Positions 1 to 15,204 of a stretch of 64,000 bases of DNA are shown here, one piece after another. Made by a program: the position numbers and the translations under genes. The notes beneath the pieces are model-generated. The model worked only from the letters and a program-made list of their open reading frames with translations. It was not told the origin of the DNA and searched no databases. Every line of letters begins with the position of its first letter. Positions within the stretch are counted from its first letter, which is position 1. This DNA comes from Sipunculus nudus (lineage: Eukaryota > Annelida > Sipuncula > Golfingiida > Sipunculidae): contig CM049310.1 in NCBI GenBank assembly GCA_026874595.1, positions 4,960,001 through 5,024,000 of the forward strand, given 5' to 3'.

Positions 1-3000
1 ACACGAATACATTAAAGACTGAGCAGAAGGACAGAGACACAGTGATCCACACGAATACATTAAAGACAGAGCAGAAGGACAGAGACACAGTGATCCACAC
101 GAATACATTAAAGACAGAGCAGAAGGTCAGAGACACAGTGATCCACACGAATACATTAAAGATAGAGCAGAAGGTCAGAGACACAGTGATCCACACGAAT
201 ACATTAAAGATAGAGCAGAAGGTCAGAGACACAGTGATCCACACGAATACATTAAAGATAGAGCAGAAAGTCAGAGACACGGTCATACACACGAATACAT
301 TAAAGATAGAGCAGAAAGTCAGAGACACAGTGATCCACACGAATACATTAAAGACAGAGCAGAAGGTCAGAGACACAGTGATCCACACGAATACATTAAA
401 GATAGAGCAGAAGGTCAGAGACACAGTGATCCACACGAATACATTAAAGATAGAGCAGAAAGTCAGAGACACGGTCATACACACGAATACATTAAAGATA
501 GAGCAGAAGGTCAGAGACACAGTGATCCACACGAATACATTAAAGAGAGAGCAGAAGGTCAAAGACACAGTGATCCACACGAATACATTATAGATAGAGC
601 AGAAAGTCAGAGACACGGTCATACACACGAATACATTAAAGATAGAGCAGAAAGTCAGAGACACAGTGATCCACACGAATACATTAAAGACAGAGCAGAA
701 GGTCAGAGACACAGTGATCCACACGAATACATTAAAGATAGAGCAGAAGGTCAGAGACACAGTGATCCACACGAATACATTAAAGATAGAGCAGAAAGTC
801 AGAGACACGGTCATACACACGAATACATTAAAGATAGAGCAGAAAGTCAGAGACACAGTGATCCACACGAATACATTAAAGATAGAGCAGAAAGTCAGAG
901 ACACAGTGATCCACACGAATACATTAAAGACAGAGCAGAAGGTCAGAGACACAGTGATCCACACGAATACATTAAAGATAGAGCAGAAGGTCAGAGACAC
1001 AGTGATCCACACGAATACATTAAAGATAGAGCAGAAAGTCAGAGACACGGTCATACACACGAATACATTAAAGATAGAGCAGAAAGTCAGAGACACAGTG
1101 ATCCACACGAATACATTAAAGACAGAGCAGAAGGTCAGAGACACAGTGATCCACACGAATACATTAAAGATAGAGCAGAAAGTCAGAGACACAGTGATCC
1201 ACACGAATACATTAAAGATAGAGCAGAAGGTCAGAGACACAGTGATCCACACGAATACATTAAAGATAGAGTAGAAAGTCAGAGACACAGTCATCCACAC
1301 GAATACATTAAAGATAGAGCAGAAGGTCAGAGAGACAGTGATCCACACGAATACATTAAAGATAGAGCAGAAGGTCAGAGACACAGTGATCCACACGAAT
1401 ACATTAAAGATAGAGCAGAAAGTCAGAGACATAGTGATCCACACGAATACATTAAAGACAGAGCAGAAGGTCAGAGACACAGTGATCCACACGAATACAT
1501 TAAAGATAGAGCAGAAGGTCAGAGACACAGTCATCCACACGAATACATTAAAGACAGAGCAGAAAGTCAGAGACACAGTGATCCACACGAATACATTAAA
1601 GACAGAGCAGAAAGTCAGAGACACAGTCATCCACACGAATACATTAAAGATAGAGCAGAAAGTCAGAGACACAGTCATCCACACGAATACATTAAAGACT
1701 GAGCAGAAGGACAGAGACACAGTGATCCACACGAATACATTAAAGACAGAGCAGAAGGACAGAGACACAGTGATCAACACGAATACATTAAAGATAGAGC
1801 AGAAAGTCAGAGACACAGTGATCCACACGAATACATTAAAGATAGAGCAGAAAGTCAGAGACACAGTGATCCACACGAATACATTAAAGATAGAGCAGAA
1901 GGTCAGAGACACAGTCATCCACACGAATACATTAAAGATAGAGCAGAAGGTCAGAGACACAGTGATCCACACGAATACATTAAAGATAGAGCAGAAGGTC
2001 AGAGACACAGTCATCCACACGAATACATTAAAGATAGAGCAGAAGGTCAGAGACACAGTCATCCACACGAATACATTAAAGATAGAGCAGAAGGTCAGAG
2101 ACACAGTCATCCACACGAATACATTAAAGATAGAGCAGAAGGTCAGAGACACAGTCATCCACACGAATACATTAAAGATAGAGCAGAAAGTCAGAGACAT
2201 AGTGATCCACACGAATACATTAAAGACAGAGCAGAAGGTCAGAGACACAGTGATCCACACGAATACATTAAAGATAGAGCAGAAGGTCAGAGACACAGTC
2301 ATCCACACGAATACATTAAAGACAGAGCAGAAAGTCAGAGACACAGTGATCCACACGAATACATTAAAGACAGAGCAGAAAGTCAGAGACACAGTCATCC
2401 ACACGAATACATTAAAGATAGAGCAGAAAGTCAGAGACACAGTCATCCACACGAATACATTAAAGACTGAGCAGAAGGACAGAGACACAGTGATCCACAC
2501 GAATACATTAAAGACAGAGCAGAAGGACAGAGACACAGTGATCAACACGAATACATTAAAGATAGAGCAGAAAGTCAGAGACACAGTGATCCACACGAAT
2601 ACATTAAAGATAGAGCAGAAAGTCAGAGACACAGTGATCCACACGAATACATTAAAGATAGAGCAGAAGGTCAGAGACACAGTCATCCACACGAATACAT
2701 TAAAGATAGAGCAGAAAGTCAAAGACACAGTGATCCACACGAATACATTAAAGATAGAGCAGAAGGTCAGAGACACAGTGATCCACACGAATACATTAAA
2801 GATAGAGCAGAAGGTCAGAGACACAGTGATCCACACGAATACATTAAAGACAGAGCAGAAGGTCAGAGACACGGTCATACACACGAATACATTAAAGATA
2901 GAGCAGAAAGTCAGAGACACAGTGATCCACACGAATACATTAAAGATAGAGCAGAAGGTCAGAGACACAGTCATCCACACGAATACATTAAAGATAGAGC

Positions 3001-6000
3001 AGAAAGTCAAAGACACAGTGATCCACACGAATACATTAAAGATAGAGCAGAAGGTCAGAGACACAGTGATCCACACGAATACATTAAAGATAGAGCAGAA
3101 GGTCAGAGACACAGTGATCCACACGAATACATTAAAGACAGAGCAGAAGGTCAGAGACACGGTCATCCACACGAATACATTAAAGACAGAGCAGAAAGTC
3201 AGAGACACAGTGATCCACACGAATACATTAAAGACAGAGCAGAAGGTCAGAGACACAGTGATCCACACGAATACATTAAAGACAGAGCAGAAGGTCAGAG
3301 ACACGGTCATACACACGAATACATTAAAGATAGAGCAGAAGGTCAGAGACACAGTGATCCACACGAATACATTAAAGATAGAGCAGAAAGTCAGAGACAC
3401 GGTCATACACACGAATACATTAAAGATAGAGCAGAAAGTCAGAGACACAGTGATCCACACGAATACATTAAAGACAGAGCAGAAAGTCAGAGACACGGTC
3501 ATACACACGAATACATTAAAGACTGAGCAGAAGGACAGAGACACAGTGATCCACACGAATACATTAAAGATAGAGCAGAAGGTCAGAGACACAGTGATCC
3601 ACACGAATACATTAAAGACAGAGCAGAAGGTCAGAGACACGGTCATACACACGAATACATTAAAGACTGAGCAGAAGGACAGAGACACAGTCATCCACAC
3701 GAATACATTAAAGATAGAGCAGAAAGTCAGAGACACAGTCATCCACACGAATACATTAAAGATAGAGCAGAAGGTCAGAGACACAGTCATCCACACGAAT
3801 ACATTAAAGACTGAGCAGAAGGACAGAGACACAGTGATCCACACGAATACATTAAAGACAGAGCAGAAGGACAGAGACACAGTGATCCACACGAATACAT
3901 TAAAGACAGAGCAGAAAGTCAGAGACACAGTGATCCACACGAATACATTAAAGACAGAGCAGAAAGTCAGAGACACAGTGATCCACACGAATACATTAAA
4001 GACAGAGCAGAAAGTCAGAGACACAGTGATCCACACGAATACATTAAAGACAGAGCAGAAAGTCAGAGACACAGCCATCCACACGAATACATTAAAGACA
4101 GAGCAGAAGGTCAGAGACACAGTGATCCACACGAATACATTAAAGATAGAGCAGAAAGTCAGAGACACAGTGATCCACACGAATACATTAAAGATAGAGC
4201 AGAAGGTCAGAGACACAGTGATCCACACGAATACATTAAAGATAGAGCAGAAAGTCAGAGACACAGTCATCCACATGAATACATTAAAGATAGAGCAGAA
4301 AGTCAGAGACACAGTCATCCACACGAATACATTAAAGATAGAGCAGAAGGTCAGAGACAGTGATCCACACGAATACATTAAAGACAGAGCAGAAGGTCAG
4401 AGACACAGTGATCCACACGAATACATTAAAGACAGAGCAGAAAGTCAGAGACACAGTGATCCACACGAATACATTAAAGATAGAGCAGAAAGTCAAAGAC
4501 ACAGTGATCCACACGAATACATTAAAGACAGAGCAGAAGGTCAGAGACACAGTGATCCACACGAATACATTAAAGATAGAGCAGAAAGTCAGAGACACAG
4601 TCATCCACACGAATACATTAAAGATAGAGCAGAAGGTCAGAGACACAGTCATCCACACGAATACATTAAAGATAGAGCAGAAAGTCAGAGACCCAGTCAT
4701 CCACACGAATACATTAAAGATAGAGCAGAAAGTCAGAGACACAGTCATCCACACGAATACATTAAAGACAGAGCAGAAAGTCAGAGACAGTGATCCACAC
4801 GAATACATTAAAGATAGAGCAGAAAGTCAGAGACACAGTCATCCACACGAATACATTAAAGATAGAGCAGAAGGTCAGAGACATAGTGAACCACACGAAT
4901 ACATTAAAGATAGAGCAGAAAGTCAGAGACACAGTGATCCACACGAATACATTAAAGATAGAGCAGAAGGTCAGAGACACAGTGAACCACACGAATACAT
5001 TAAAGATAGAGCAGAAGGTCAGAGACACAGTGATCCACACGAATATATGAAAGATAGAGCAGAAAGTCAAAGACACAGTCATCCACACGAATACATTAAA
5101 GATAGAGCAGAAAGTCAGAGACACAGTCATCCACACGAATACATTAAAGATAGAGCAGAAGGTCAGAGACACAGTGATCCACACGAATACATTAAAGATA
5201 GAGCAGACAGTCAGAGACACAGTCATCCACACGAATACATTAAAGACAGATCAGAAAGTCAGAGACACAGTCATCCACACGAATACATTAAAGACAGATC
5301 AGAAAGTCAGAGACACAGTCATCCACACGAATACATTAAAGATAGAGCAGAAAGTCAGAGACACAGTGATCCACACGAATACATTAAAGATAGAGCAGAA
5401 AGTCAGAGACATAGTGATCCACACGAATAAATCAGAAGATAGAGCAGAAAGTCAGAGACACAGTCATCCACACGAATACATTAAAGACAGAGCAGAAGGT
5501 CAGAGACACAGTCATCCACACGAATACATTAAAGATAGAGCAGAAAGTCAGAGACACAGTCATCCACACGAATACATTAAAGATAGAGCAGAAAGTCAGA
5601 GACACAGTCATCCACACGAATACATTAAAGACAGATCAGAAAGTCAGAGACATAGTGAACCACACGAATACATTAAAGACAGATCAGAAAGTCAGAGACA
5701 CAGTCATCCACACGAATACATTAAAGATAGAGCAGAAGGTCAGAGACACAGTGATCCACACGAATACATTAAAGATAGAGCAGAAAGTCAGAGACACAGT
5801 CATCCACACGAATACATTAAAGATAGAGCAGAAGGTCAGAGACACAGTGATCCACACGAATACATTAAAGATAGAGCAGAAAGTCAGAGACACAGTCATC
5901 CACACGAATACATTAAAGATAGAGCAGAAAGTCAGAGACACAGTCATCCACACGAATACATTAAAGATAGAGCAGAAGGTCAGAGACACAGTCATCCACA

Positions 6001-8484
6001 CGAATACATTAAAGATAGAGCAGAAGGTCAGAGACACGGTCATCCACACGAATACATTAAAGATAGAGCAGAAAGTCAGAGACACAGTCATCCACACGAA
6101 TACATTAAAGATAGATCAGAAAGTCAGAGACACAGTGATCCACACGAATACATTAAAGATAGAGCAGAAAGTCAGAGACACAGTGATCCACACGAATACA
6201 TTAAAGATAGAGCAGAAGGTCAGAGACACAGTGATCCACACGAATACATTAAAGATAGAGCAGAAAGTCAGAGACACAGTGATCCACACGAATACATTAA
6301 AGATAGAGCAGAAGGTCAGAGACACAGTCATCCACACGAATACATTAAAGATAGAGCAGAAGGTCAGAGACACAGTCATCCACACGAATACATTAAAGAC
6401 AGAGCAGAAAGTCAGAGACACAGTCATCCACACGAATACATTAAAGATAGAGCAGAAGGTCAGAGACACAGTCATCCACACGAATACATTAAAGACAGAG
6501 CAGAAGGTCAGAGACACAGTCATCCACACGAATACATTAAAGATAGAGCAGAAGGTCAGAGACACAGTCATCCACACGAATACATTAAAGACAGATCAGA
6601 AAGTCAGAGACACGGTCATCCACACGAATACATTAAAGATAGAGCAGAAGGTCAGAGACACAGTGATCAACAGGAATACATTAAAGACAGATCAGAAAGT
6701 CAGAGACACAGTGATCCACACGAATACATTAAAGATAGAGCAGAAAGTCAGAGACACAGTCATCCACACGAATACATTAAAGATAGAGCAGAAAGTCAGA
6801 GACACAGTCATCCACACGAATACATTAAAGATAGAGCAGAAGGTCAGAGACACAGTGATCCACACGAATACATTAAAGATAGAGCAGAAAGTCAGAGACA
6901 CAGTCATCCACACGAATACATTAAAGATAGAGCAGAAGGTCAGAGACACAGTGATCCACACGAATACATTAAAGATAGAGCAGAAAGTCAGAGACACAGT
7001 CATCCACACGAATACATTAAAGATAGAGCAGAAAGTCAGAGACACAGTCATCCACACGAATACATTAAAGATAGAGCAGAAAGTCAGAGACACAGTCATC
7101 CACACGAATACATTAAAGATAGAGCAGAAAGTCAGAGACACAGTCATCCACACGAATACATTAAAGATAGAGCAGAAGGTCAGAGACACAGTGATCCACA
7201 CGAATACATTAAAGATAGAGCAGAAAGTCAGAGACACAGTCATCCACACGAATACATTAAAGATAGAGCAGAAAGTCAGAGACACAGTCATCCACACGAA
7301 TACATTAAAGATAGAGCAGAAGGTCAGAGACACAGTGATCCACACGAATACATTAAAGATAGAGCAGAAAGTCAGAGACACAGTCATCCACACGAATACA
7401 TTAAAGATAGAGCAGAAAGTCAGAGACACAGTCATCCACACGAATACATTAAAGATAGAGCAGAAGGTCAGAGACACAGTGATCCACACGAATACATTAA
7501 AGATAGAGCAGAAGGTCAGAGACACAGTGATCCACACGAATACATTAAAGACAGATCAGAAAGTCAGAGACACAGTGATCCACACGAATACATTAAAGAT
7601 AGAGCAGAAAGTCAGAAACACAGTGATCCACACGAATACATTAAAGATAGAGCAGAAAGTCAGAGACATAGTGATCCACACGAATACATTAAAGACAGAT
7701 CAGAAAGTCAGAGACACAGTGATCCACACGAATACATTAAAGATAGAGCAGAAAGTCAGAGACACAGTGATCCACAGGAATACATTAAAGACAGAGCAGA
7801 AGGTCAGAGACACAGTGATCCACACGAATACATTAAAGATAGAGCAGAAAGTCAGAGACATAGTGATCCACACGAATACATTAAAGACAGATCAGAAAGT
7901 CAGAGACACAGTGATCCACACGAATACATTAAAGATAGAGCAGAAAGTCAGAGACACAGTGATCCACAGGAATACATTAAAGACAGAGCAGAAGGTCAGA
8001 GACACAGTGATCCACACGAATACATTAAAGATAGAGCAGAAAGTCAGAGACACAGTGATCCACACGAATACATTAAAGATAGATCAGAAAGTCAGAGACA
8101 CAGTGATCCACACGAATACATTAAAGACAGAGCAGAAGGTCAGAGACACAGTGATCCACAGGAATACATTAAAGACAGATCAGAAAGTCAGAGACACAGT
8201 GATCCACACGAATACATTAAAGATAGAGCAGAAAGTCAGAGACACAGTGATCCACACGAATACATTAAAGATAGATCAGAAAGTCAGAGACACAGTCATC
8301 CACACGAATACATTAAAGACAGAGCAGAAGGTCAGAGACACAGTGATCCACACGAATACATTAAAGACAGATCAGAAAGTCAGAGACACAGTGATCCACA
8401 CGAATACATTAAAGATAGAGCAGAAAGTCAGAGACATAGTGATCCACACGAATACATTAAAGATAGAGTAGAAAGTCAGAGACA

Positions 8485-11400
8485 CAGTGATCCACACGAA
8501 TACATTAAAGATAGAGCAGAAGGTCAGAGACATAGTGATCCACACGAATACATTAAAGACAGATCAGAAAGTCAGAGACACAGTGATCCACACGAATACA
8601 TTAAAGATAGAGCAGAAGGTCAGAGACACAGTCATCCACACGAATACATTAAAGATAGAGCAGAAGGTCAGAAACACAGTGATCCACACGAATACATTAA
8701 AGACAGATCAGAAAGTCAGAGACACAGTGATCCACACGAATACATTAAAGAGAGAGCAGAAAGTCAGAGACATAGTGATCCACACGAATACATTAAAGAT
8801 AGAGTAGAAAGTCAGAGACACAGTGATCCACACGAATACATTAAAGATAGAGCAGAAAGTCAGAGACATAGTGATCCACACGAATACATTAAAGACAGAT
8901 CAGAAAGTCAGAGACACAGTGATCCACACGAATACATTAAAGATAGAGCAGAAAGTCAGAGACATAGTGATCCACACGAATACATTAAAGACAGATCAGA
9001 AAGTCAGAGACACAGTGATCCACACGAATACATTAAAGATAGAGCAGAAAGTCAGAAACACAGTGATCCACACGAATACATTAAAGATAGAGCAGAAAGT
9101 CAGAGACATAGTGATCCACACGAATACATTAAAGACAGATCAGAAAGTCAGAGACACAGTCATCCACACGAATACATTAAAGACAGAGCAGAAGGTCAGA
9201 GACACAGTGATCCACACTAATACATTAAAGATAGAGCAGAAAGTCAGAGACACAGTCATCCACACGAATACATTAAAGATAGAGCAGAAGGTCAGAGACA
9301 CAGTCATCCACACGAATACATTAAAGATAGAGCAGAAGGTCAGAAACACAGTGATCCACACGAATACATTAAAGACAGATCAGAAAGTCAGAGACACAGT
9401 GATCCACACGAATACATTAAAGATAGAGCAGAAAGTCAGAGACATAGTGATCCACACGAATACATTAAAGATAGAGTAGAAAGTCAGAGACACAGTGATC
9501 CACACGAATATATTAAAGATAGAGCAGAAGGTCAGAGACACAGTCATCCACACGAATACATTAAAGATAGAGCAGAAGGTCAGAGACACAGTCATCCACA
9601 CGAATACATTAAAGATAGAGCAGAAGGTCAGAAACACAGTGATCCACACGAATACATTAAAGACAGATCAGAAAGTCAGAGACACAGTGATCCACACGAA
9701 TACATTAAAGATAGAGCAGAAAGTCAGAGACATAGTGATCCACACGAATACATTAAAGATAGAGTAGAAAGTCAGAGACACAGTGATCCACACGAATACA
9801 TTAAAGATAGAGCAGAAAGTCAGAGACATAGTGATCCACACGAATACATTAAAGACAGATCAGAAAGTCAGAGACACAGTGATCCACACGAATACATTAA
9901 AGATAGAGCAGAAAGTCAGAGACATAGTGATCCACACGAATACATTAAAGACAGATCAGAAAGTCAGAGACACAGTGATCCACACGAATACATTAAAGAT
10001 AGAGCAGAAAGTCAGAAACACAGTGATCCACACGAATACATTAAAGATAGAGCAGAAAGTCAGAGACATAGTGATCCACACGAATACATTAAAGACAGAT
10101 CAGAAAGTCAGAGACACAGTGATCAACACGAATACATTAAAGATAGAGCAGAAAGTCAGAGACACAGTCATCCACACGAATACATTAAAGACAGATCAGA
10201 AAGTCAGAGACACAGTGATCCACACTAATACATTAAAGATAGAGCAGAAAGTCAGAAACACAGTGATCCACACGAATACATTAAAGATAGAGCAGAAAGT
10301 CAGAGACATAGTGATCCACACGAATACATTAAAGACAGATCAGAAAGTCAGAGACACAGTGATCAACACGAATACATTAAAGATAGAGCAGAAAGTCAGA
10401 GACACAGTCATCCACACGAATACATTAAAGACAGATCAGAAAGTCAGAGACACAGTCATCCACACGAATACATTAAAGATAGAGCAGAAAGTCAGAGACA
10501 CAGTCATCCACACGAATACATTAAAGACAGATCAGAAAGTCAGAGACACAGTGATCCACACTAATACATTAAAGATAGAGCAGAAAGTCAGAAACACAGT
10601 GATCTACACGAATACATTAAAGATAGAGCAGAAAGTCAGAGACATAGTGATCCACACGAATACATTAAAGACAGATCAGAAAGTCAGAGACACAGTGATC
10701 AACACGAATACATTAAAGATAGAGCAGAAAGTCAGAGACACAGTCATCCACACGAATACATTAAAGACAGATCAGAAAGTCAGAGACACAGTGATCCACA
10801 CGAATACATTAAAGATAGAGCAGAAAGTCAGAAACACAGTGATCCACACGAATACATTAAAGATAGAGCAGAAAGTCAGAGACATAGTGATCCACACGAA
10901 TACATTAAAGACAGATCAGAAAGTCAGAGACACAGTGATCAACACGAATACATTAAAGATAGAGCAGAAAGTCAGAGACACAGTCATCCACACGAATACA
11001 TTAAAGACAGATCAGAAAGTCAGAGACACAGTCATCCACACGAATACATTAAAGATAGAGCAGAAAGTCAGAGACACAGTCATCCACACGAATACATTAA
11101 AGATAGAGCAGAAAGTCAGAGACACAGTCATCCACACGAATACATTAAAGACAGATCAGAAAGTCAGAGACATAGTGAACCACACGAATACATTAAAGAC
11201 AGATCAGAAAGTCAGAGACACAGTCATCCACACGAATACATTAAAGATAGAGCAGAAGGTCAGAGACACAGTGATCCACACGAATACATTAAAGATAGAG
11301 CAGAAAGTCAGAGACACAGTCATCCACACGAATACATTAAAGATAGAGCAGAAGGTCAGAGACACAGTGATCCACACGAATACATTAAAGATAGAGCAGA

Positions 11401-14400
11401 AAGTCAGAGACACAGTCATCCACACGAATACATTAAAGATAGAGCAGAAAGTCAGAGACACAGTCATCCACACGAATACATTAAAGATAGAGCAGAAGGT
11501 CAGAGACACAGTCATCCACACGAATACATTAAAGATAGAGCAGAAGGTCAGAGACACGGTCATCCACACGAATACATTAAAGATAGAGCAGAAAGTCAGA
11601 GACACAGTCATCCACACGAATACATTAAAGATAGATCAGAAAGTCAGAGACACAGTGATCCACACGAATACATTAAAGATAGAGCAGAAAGTCAGAGACA
11701 CAGTGATCCACACGAATACATTAAAGATAGAGCAGAAGGTCAGAGACACAGTGATCCACACGAATACATTAAAGATAGAGCAGAAAGTCAGAGACACAGT
11801 GATCCAAACGAATACATTAAAGATAGAGCAGAAGGTCAGAGACACAGTCATCCACACGAATACATTAAAGATAGAGCAGAAGGTCAGAGACACAGTCATC
11901 CACACGAATACATTAAAGACAGAGCAGAAAGTCAGAGACACAGTGATCCACACGAATACATTAAAGATAGAGCAGAAAGTCAGAGACATAGTGATCCACA
12001 CGAATACATTAAAGATAGAGTAGAAAGTCAGAGACACAGTGATCCACACGAATACATTAAAGATAGAGCAGAAGGTCAGAGACACAGTCATCCACACGAA
12101 TACATTAAAGATAGAGCAGAAGGTCATAAACACAGTGATCCACACGAATACATTAAAGACAGATCAGAAAGTCAGAGACACAGTGATCCACACGAATACA
12201 TTAAAGATAGAGCAGAAAGTCAGAGACATAGTGATCCACACGAATACATTAAAGATAGAGTAGAAAGTCAGAGACACAGTGATCCACACGAATATATTAA
12301 AGATAGAGCAGAAGGTCAGAGACACAGTCATCCACACGAATACATTAAAGATAGAGCAGAAGGTCAGAGACACAGTCATCCACACGAATACATTAAAGAT
12401 AGAGCAGAAGGTCAGAAACACAGTGATCCACACGAATACATTAAAGACAGATCAGAAAGTCAGAGACACAGTGATCCACACGAATACATTAAAGATAGAG
12501 CAGAAAGTCAGAGACATAGTGATCCACACGAATACATTAAAGATAGAGTAGAAAGTCAGAGACACAGTGATCCACACGAATACATTAAAGATAGAGCAGA
12601 AAGTCAGAGACATAGTGATCCACACGAATACATTAAAGACAGATCAGAAAGTCAGAGACACAGTGATCCACACGAATACATTAAAGATAGAGCAGAAAGT
12701 CAGAGACATAGTGATCCACACGAATACATTAAAGACAGATCAGAAAGTCAGAGACACAGTGATCCACACGAATACATTAAAGATAGAGCAGAAAGTCAGA
12801 AACACAGTGATCCACACGAATACATTAAAGATAGAGCAGAAAGTCAGAGACATAGTGATCCACACGAATACATTAAAGACAGATCAGAAAGTCAGAGACA
12901 CAGTGATCAACACGAATACATTAAAGATAGAGCAGAAAGTCAGAGACACAGTCATCCACACGAATACATTAAAGACAGATCAGAAAGTCAGAGACACAGT
13001 GATCCACACTAATACATTAAAGATAGAGCAGAAAGTCAGAAACACAGTGATCCACACGAATACATTAAAGATAGAGCAGAAAGTCAGAGACATAGTGATC
13101 CACACGAATACATTAAAGACAGATCAGAAAGTCAGAGACACAGTGATCAACACGAATACATTAAAGATAGAGCAGAAAGTCAGAGACACAGTCATCCACA
13201 CGAATACATTAAAGACAGATCAGAAAGTCAGAGACACAGTCATCCACACGAATACATTAAAGATAGAGCAGAAAGTCAGAGACACAGTCATCCACACGAA
13301 TACATTAAAGACAGATCAGAAAGTCAGAGACACAGTGATCCACACTAATACATTAAAGATAGAGCAGAAAGTCAGAAACACAGTGATCCACACGAATACA
13401 TTAAAGATAGAGCAGAAAGTCAGAGACATAGTGATCCACACGAATACATTAAAGACAGATCAGAAAGTCAGAGACACAGTGATCAACACGAATACATTAA
13501 AGATAGAGCAGAAAGTCAGAGACACAGTCATCCACACGAATACATTAAAGACAGAGCAGAAAGTCAGAGACACAGTGATCCACACGAATACATTAAAGAT
13601 AGAGCAGAAAGTCAGAAACACAGTGATCCACACGAATACATTAAAGATAGAGCAGAAAGTCAGAGACATAGTGATCCACACGAATACATTAAAGACAGAT
13701 CAGAAAGTCAGAGACACAGTGATCAACACGAATACATTAAAGATAGAGCAGAAAGTCAGAGACACAGTCATCCACACGAATACATTAAAGACAGATCAGA
13801 AAGTCAGAGACACAGTCATCCACACGAATACATTAAAGATAGAGCAGAAAGTCAGAGACACAGTCATCCACACGAATACATTAAAGATAGAGCAGAAAGT
13901 CAGAGACACAGTCATCCACACGAATACATTAAAGACAGATCAGAAAGTCAGAGACATAGTGAACCACACGAATACATTAAAGACAGAGCAGAAGGTCAGA
14001 GACACAGTGATCCACACGAATACATTAAAGATAGAGCAGAAAGTCAGAGACACAGTCATCCACACGAATACATTAAAGATAGAGCAGAAGGTCAGAGACA
14101 CAGTCATCCACACGAATACATTAAAGATAGAGCAGAAGGTCAGAGACATAGTGATCCACACGAATACATTAAAGATAGAGCAGAAGGTCAGAGACAGTGA
14201 TCCACACGAATACATTAAAGATAGAGCAGAAAGTCAGAGACACAGTGATCCACAGGAATACATTAAAGATAGAGCAGAAAGTCAGAGACACAGTGATCCA
14301 CACGAATACATTAAAGACAGATCAGAAAGTCAGAGACACAGTGATCCACACGAATACATTAAAGATAGAGCAGAAAGTCAGAGACATAGTGATCCACACG

Positions 14401-15050
14401 AATAAATCAGAAGATAGAGCAGAAAGTCAGAGACACAGTGATCCACAGGAATACATTAAAGATAGAGCAGAAAGTCAGAGACACAGTGATCCACACGAAT
14501 ACATTAAAGATAGAGCAGAAAGTCAGAGACACAGTCATCCACACGAATACATTAAAGATAGAGCAGAAGGTCAGAGACACAGTGATCCACACGAATACAT
14601 TAAAGATAGAGCAGAAAGTCAGAGACACAGTGATCCACACGAATACATTAAAGATAGAGCAGAAAGTCAGAGACACAGTCATCCACACGAATACATTAAA
14701 GATAGAGCAGAAAGTCAGAGACACAGTGATCCACACGAATACATTAAAGATAGAGCAGAAAGTCAGAGACATAGTGATCCACACGAATAAATCAGAAGAT
14801 AGAGCAGAAAGTCAGAGACACAGTGATCCACACGAATACATTAAAGATAGAGCAGAAAGTCAGAGACACAGTGATCCACACGAATACATTAAAGATAGAG
14901 CAGAAAGTCAGAGACACAGTGATCCACACGAATACATTAAAGATAGAGCAGAAAGTCAGAGACACAGTCATCCACACGAATACATTAAAGATAGAGCAGA
15001 AGGTCAGAGACACAGTGATCCACACGAATACATTAAAGATAGAGCAGAAA
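8485..15050. repeat. Higher-order block, copy 1 (about 6.6 kb)
   Basis: Within the 48-bp array this stretch recurs downstream. Bases 8485-11820 match 15205-18540 at an offset of 6720 (140 units). Bases about 12130-15050 match about 18898-21818 at an offset of 6768 (141 units). Rare variant units fall in the same order in both copies: CACTAATAC at 9217 and 15937, GATCTACACG at 10600 and 17320, GATCCAAACG at 11802 and 18522, and GAATATATT at 12290 and 19058. The short stretch between the two matched parts (about 11821-12130 against 18541-18897) has been rearranged, which accounts for the one-unit change in offset. Confidence 0.88.
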
Positions 15051-15204
15051 GTCAGAGACACAGTGATCCACACGAATACATTAAAGAAAGAGCAGAAGGT
15101 CAGAGACACAGTGATCCACACGAATACATTAAAGACAGATCAGAAAGTCAGAGACACAGTGATCCACACGAATACATTAAAGATAGAGCAGAAAGTCAGA
15201 GACA

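Noticed and set aside
1338-9220. Very long open frames on + (over 1,100 and 1,300 codons) as giant repeat-protein genes
   Set aside because: They are products of a 48-bp period without stops. They overlap each other in two frames, begin and end at single variant units, and have no non-repeat exon, domain or consistent coding constraint.
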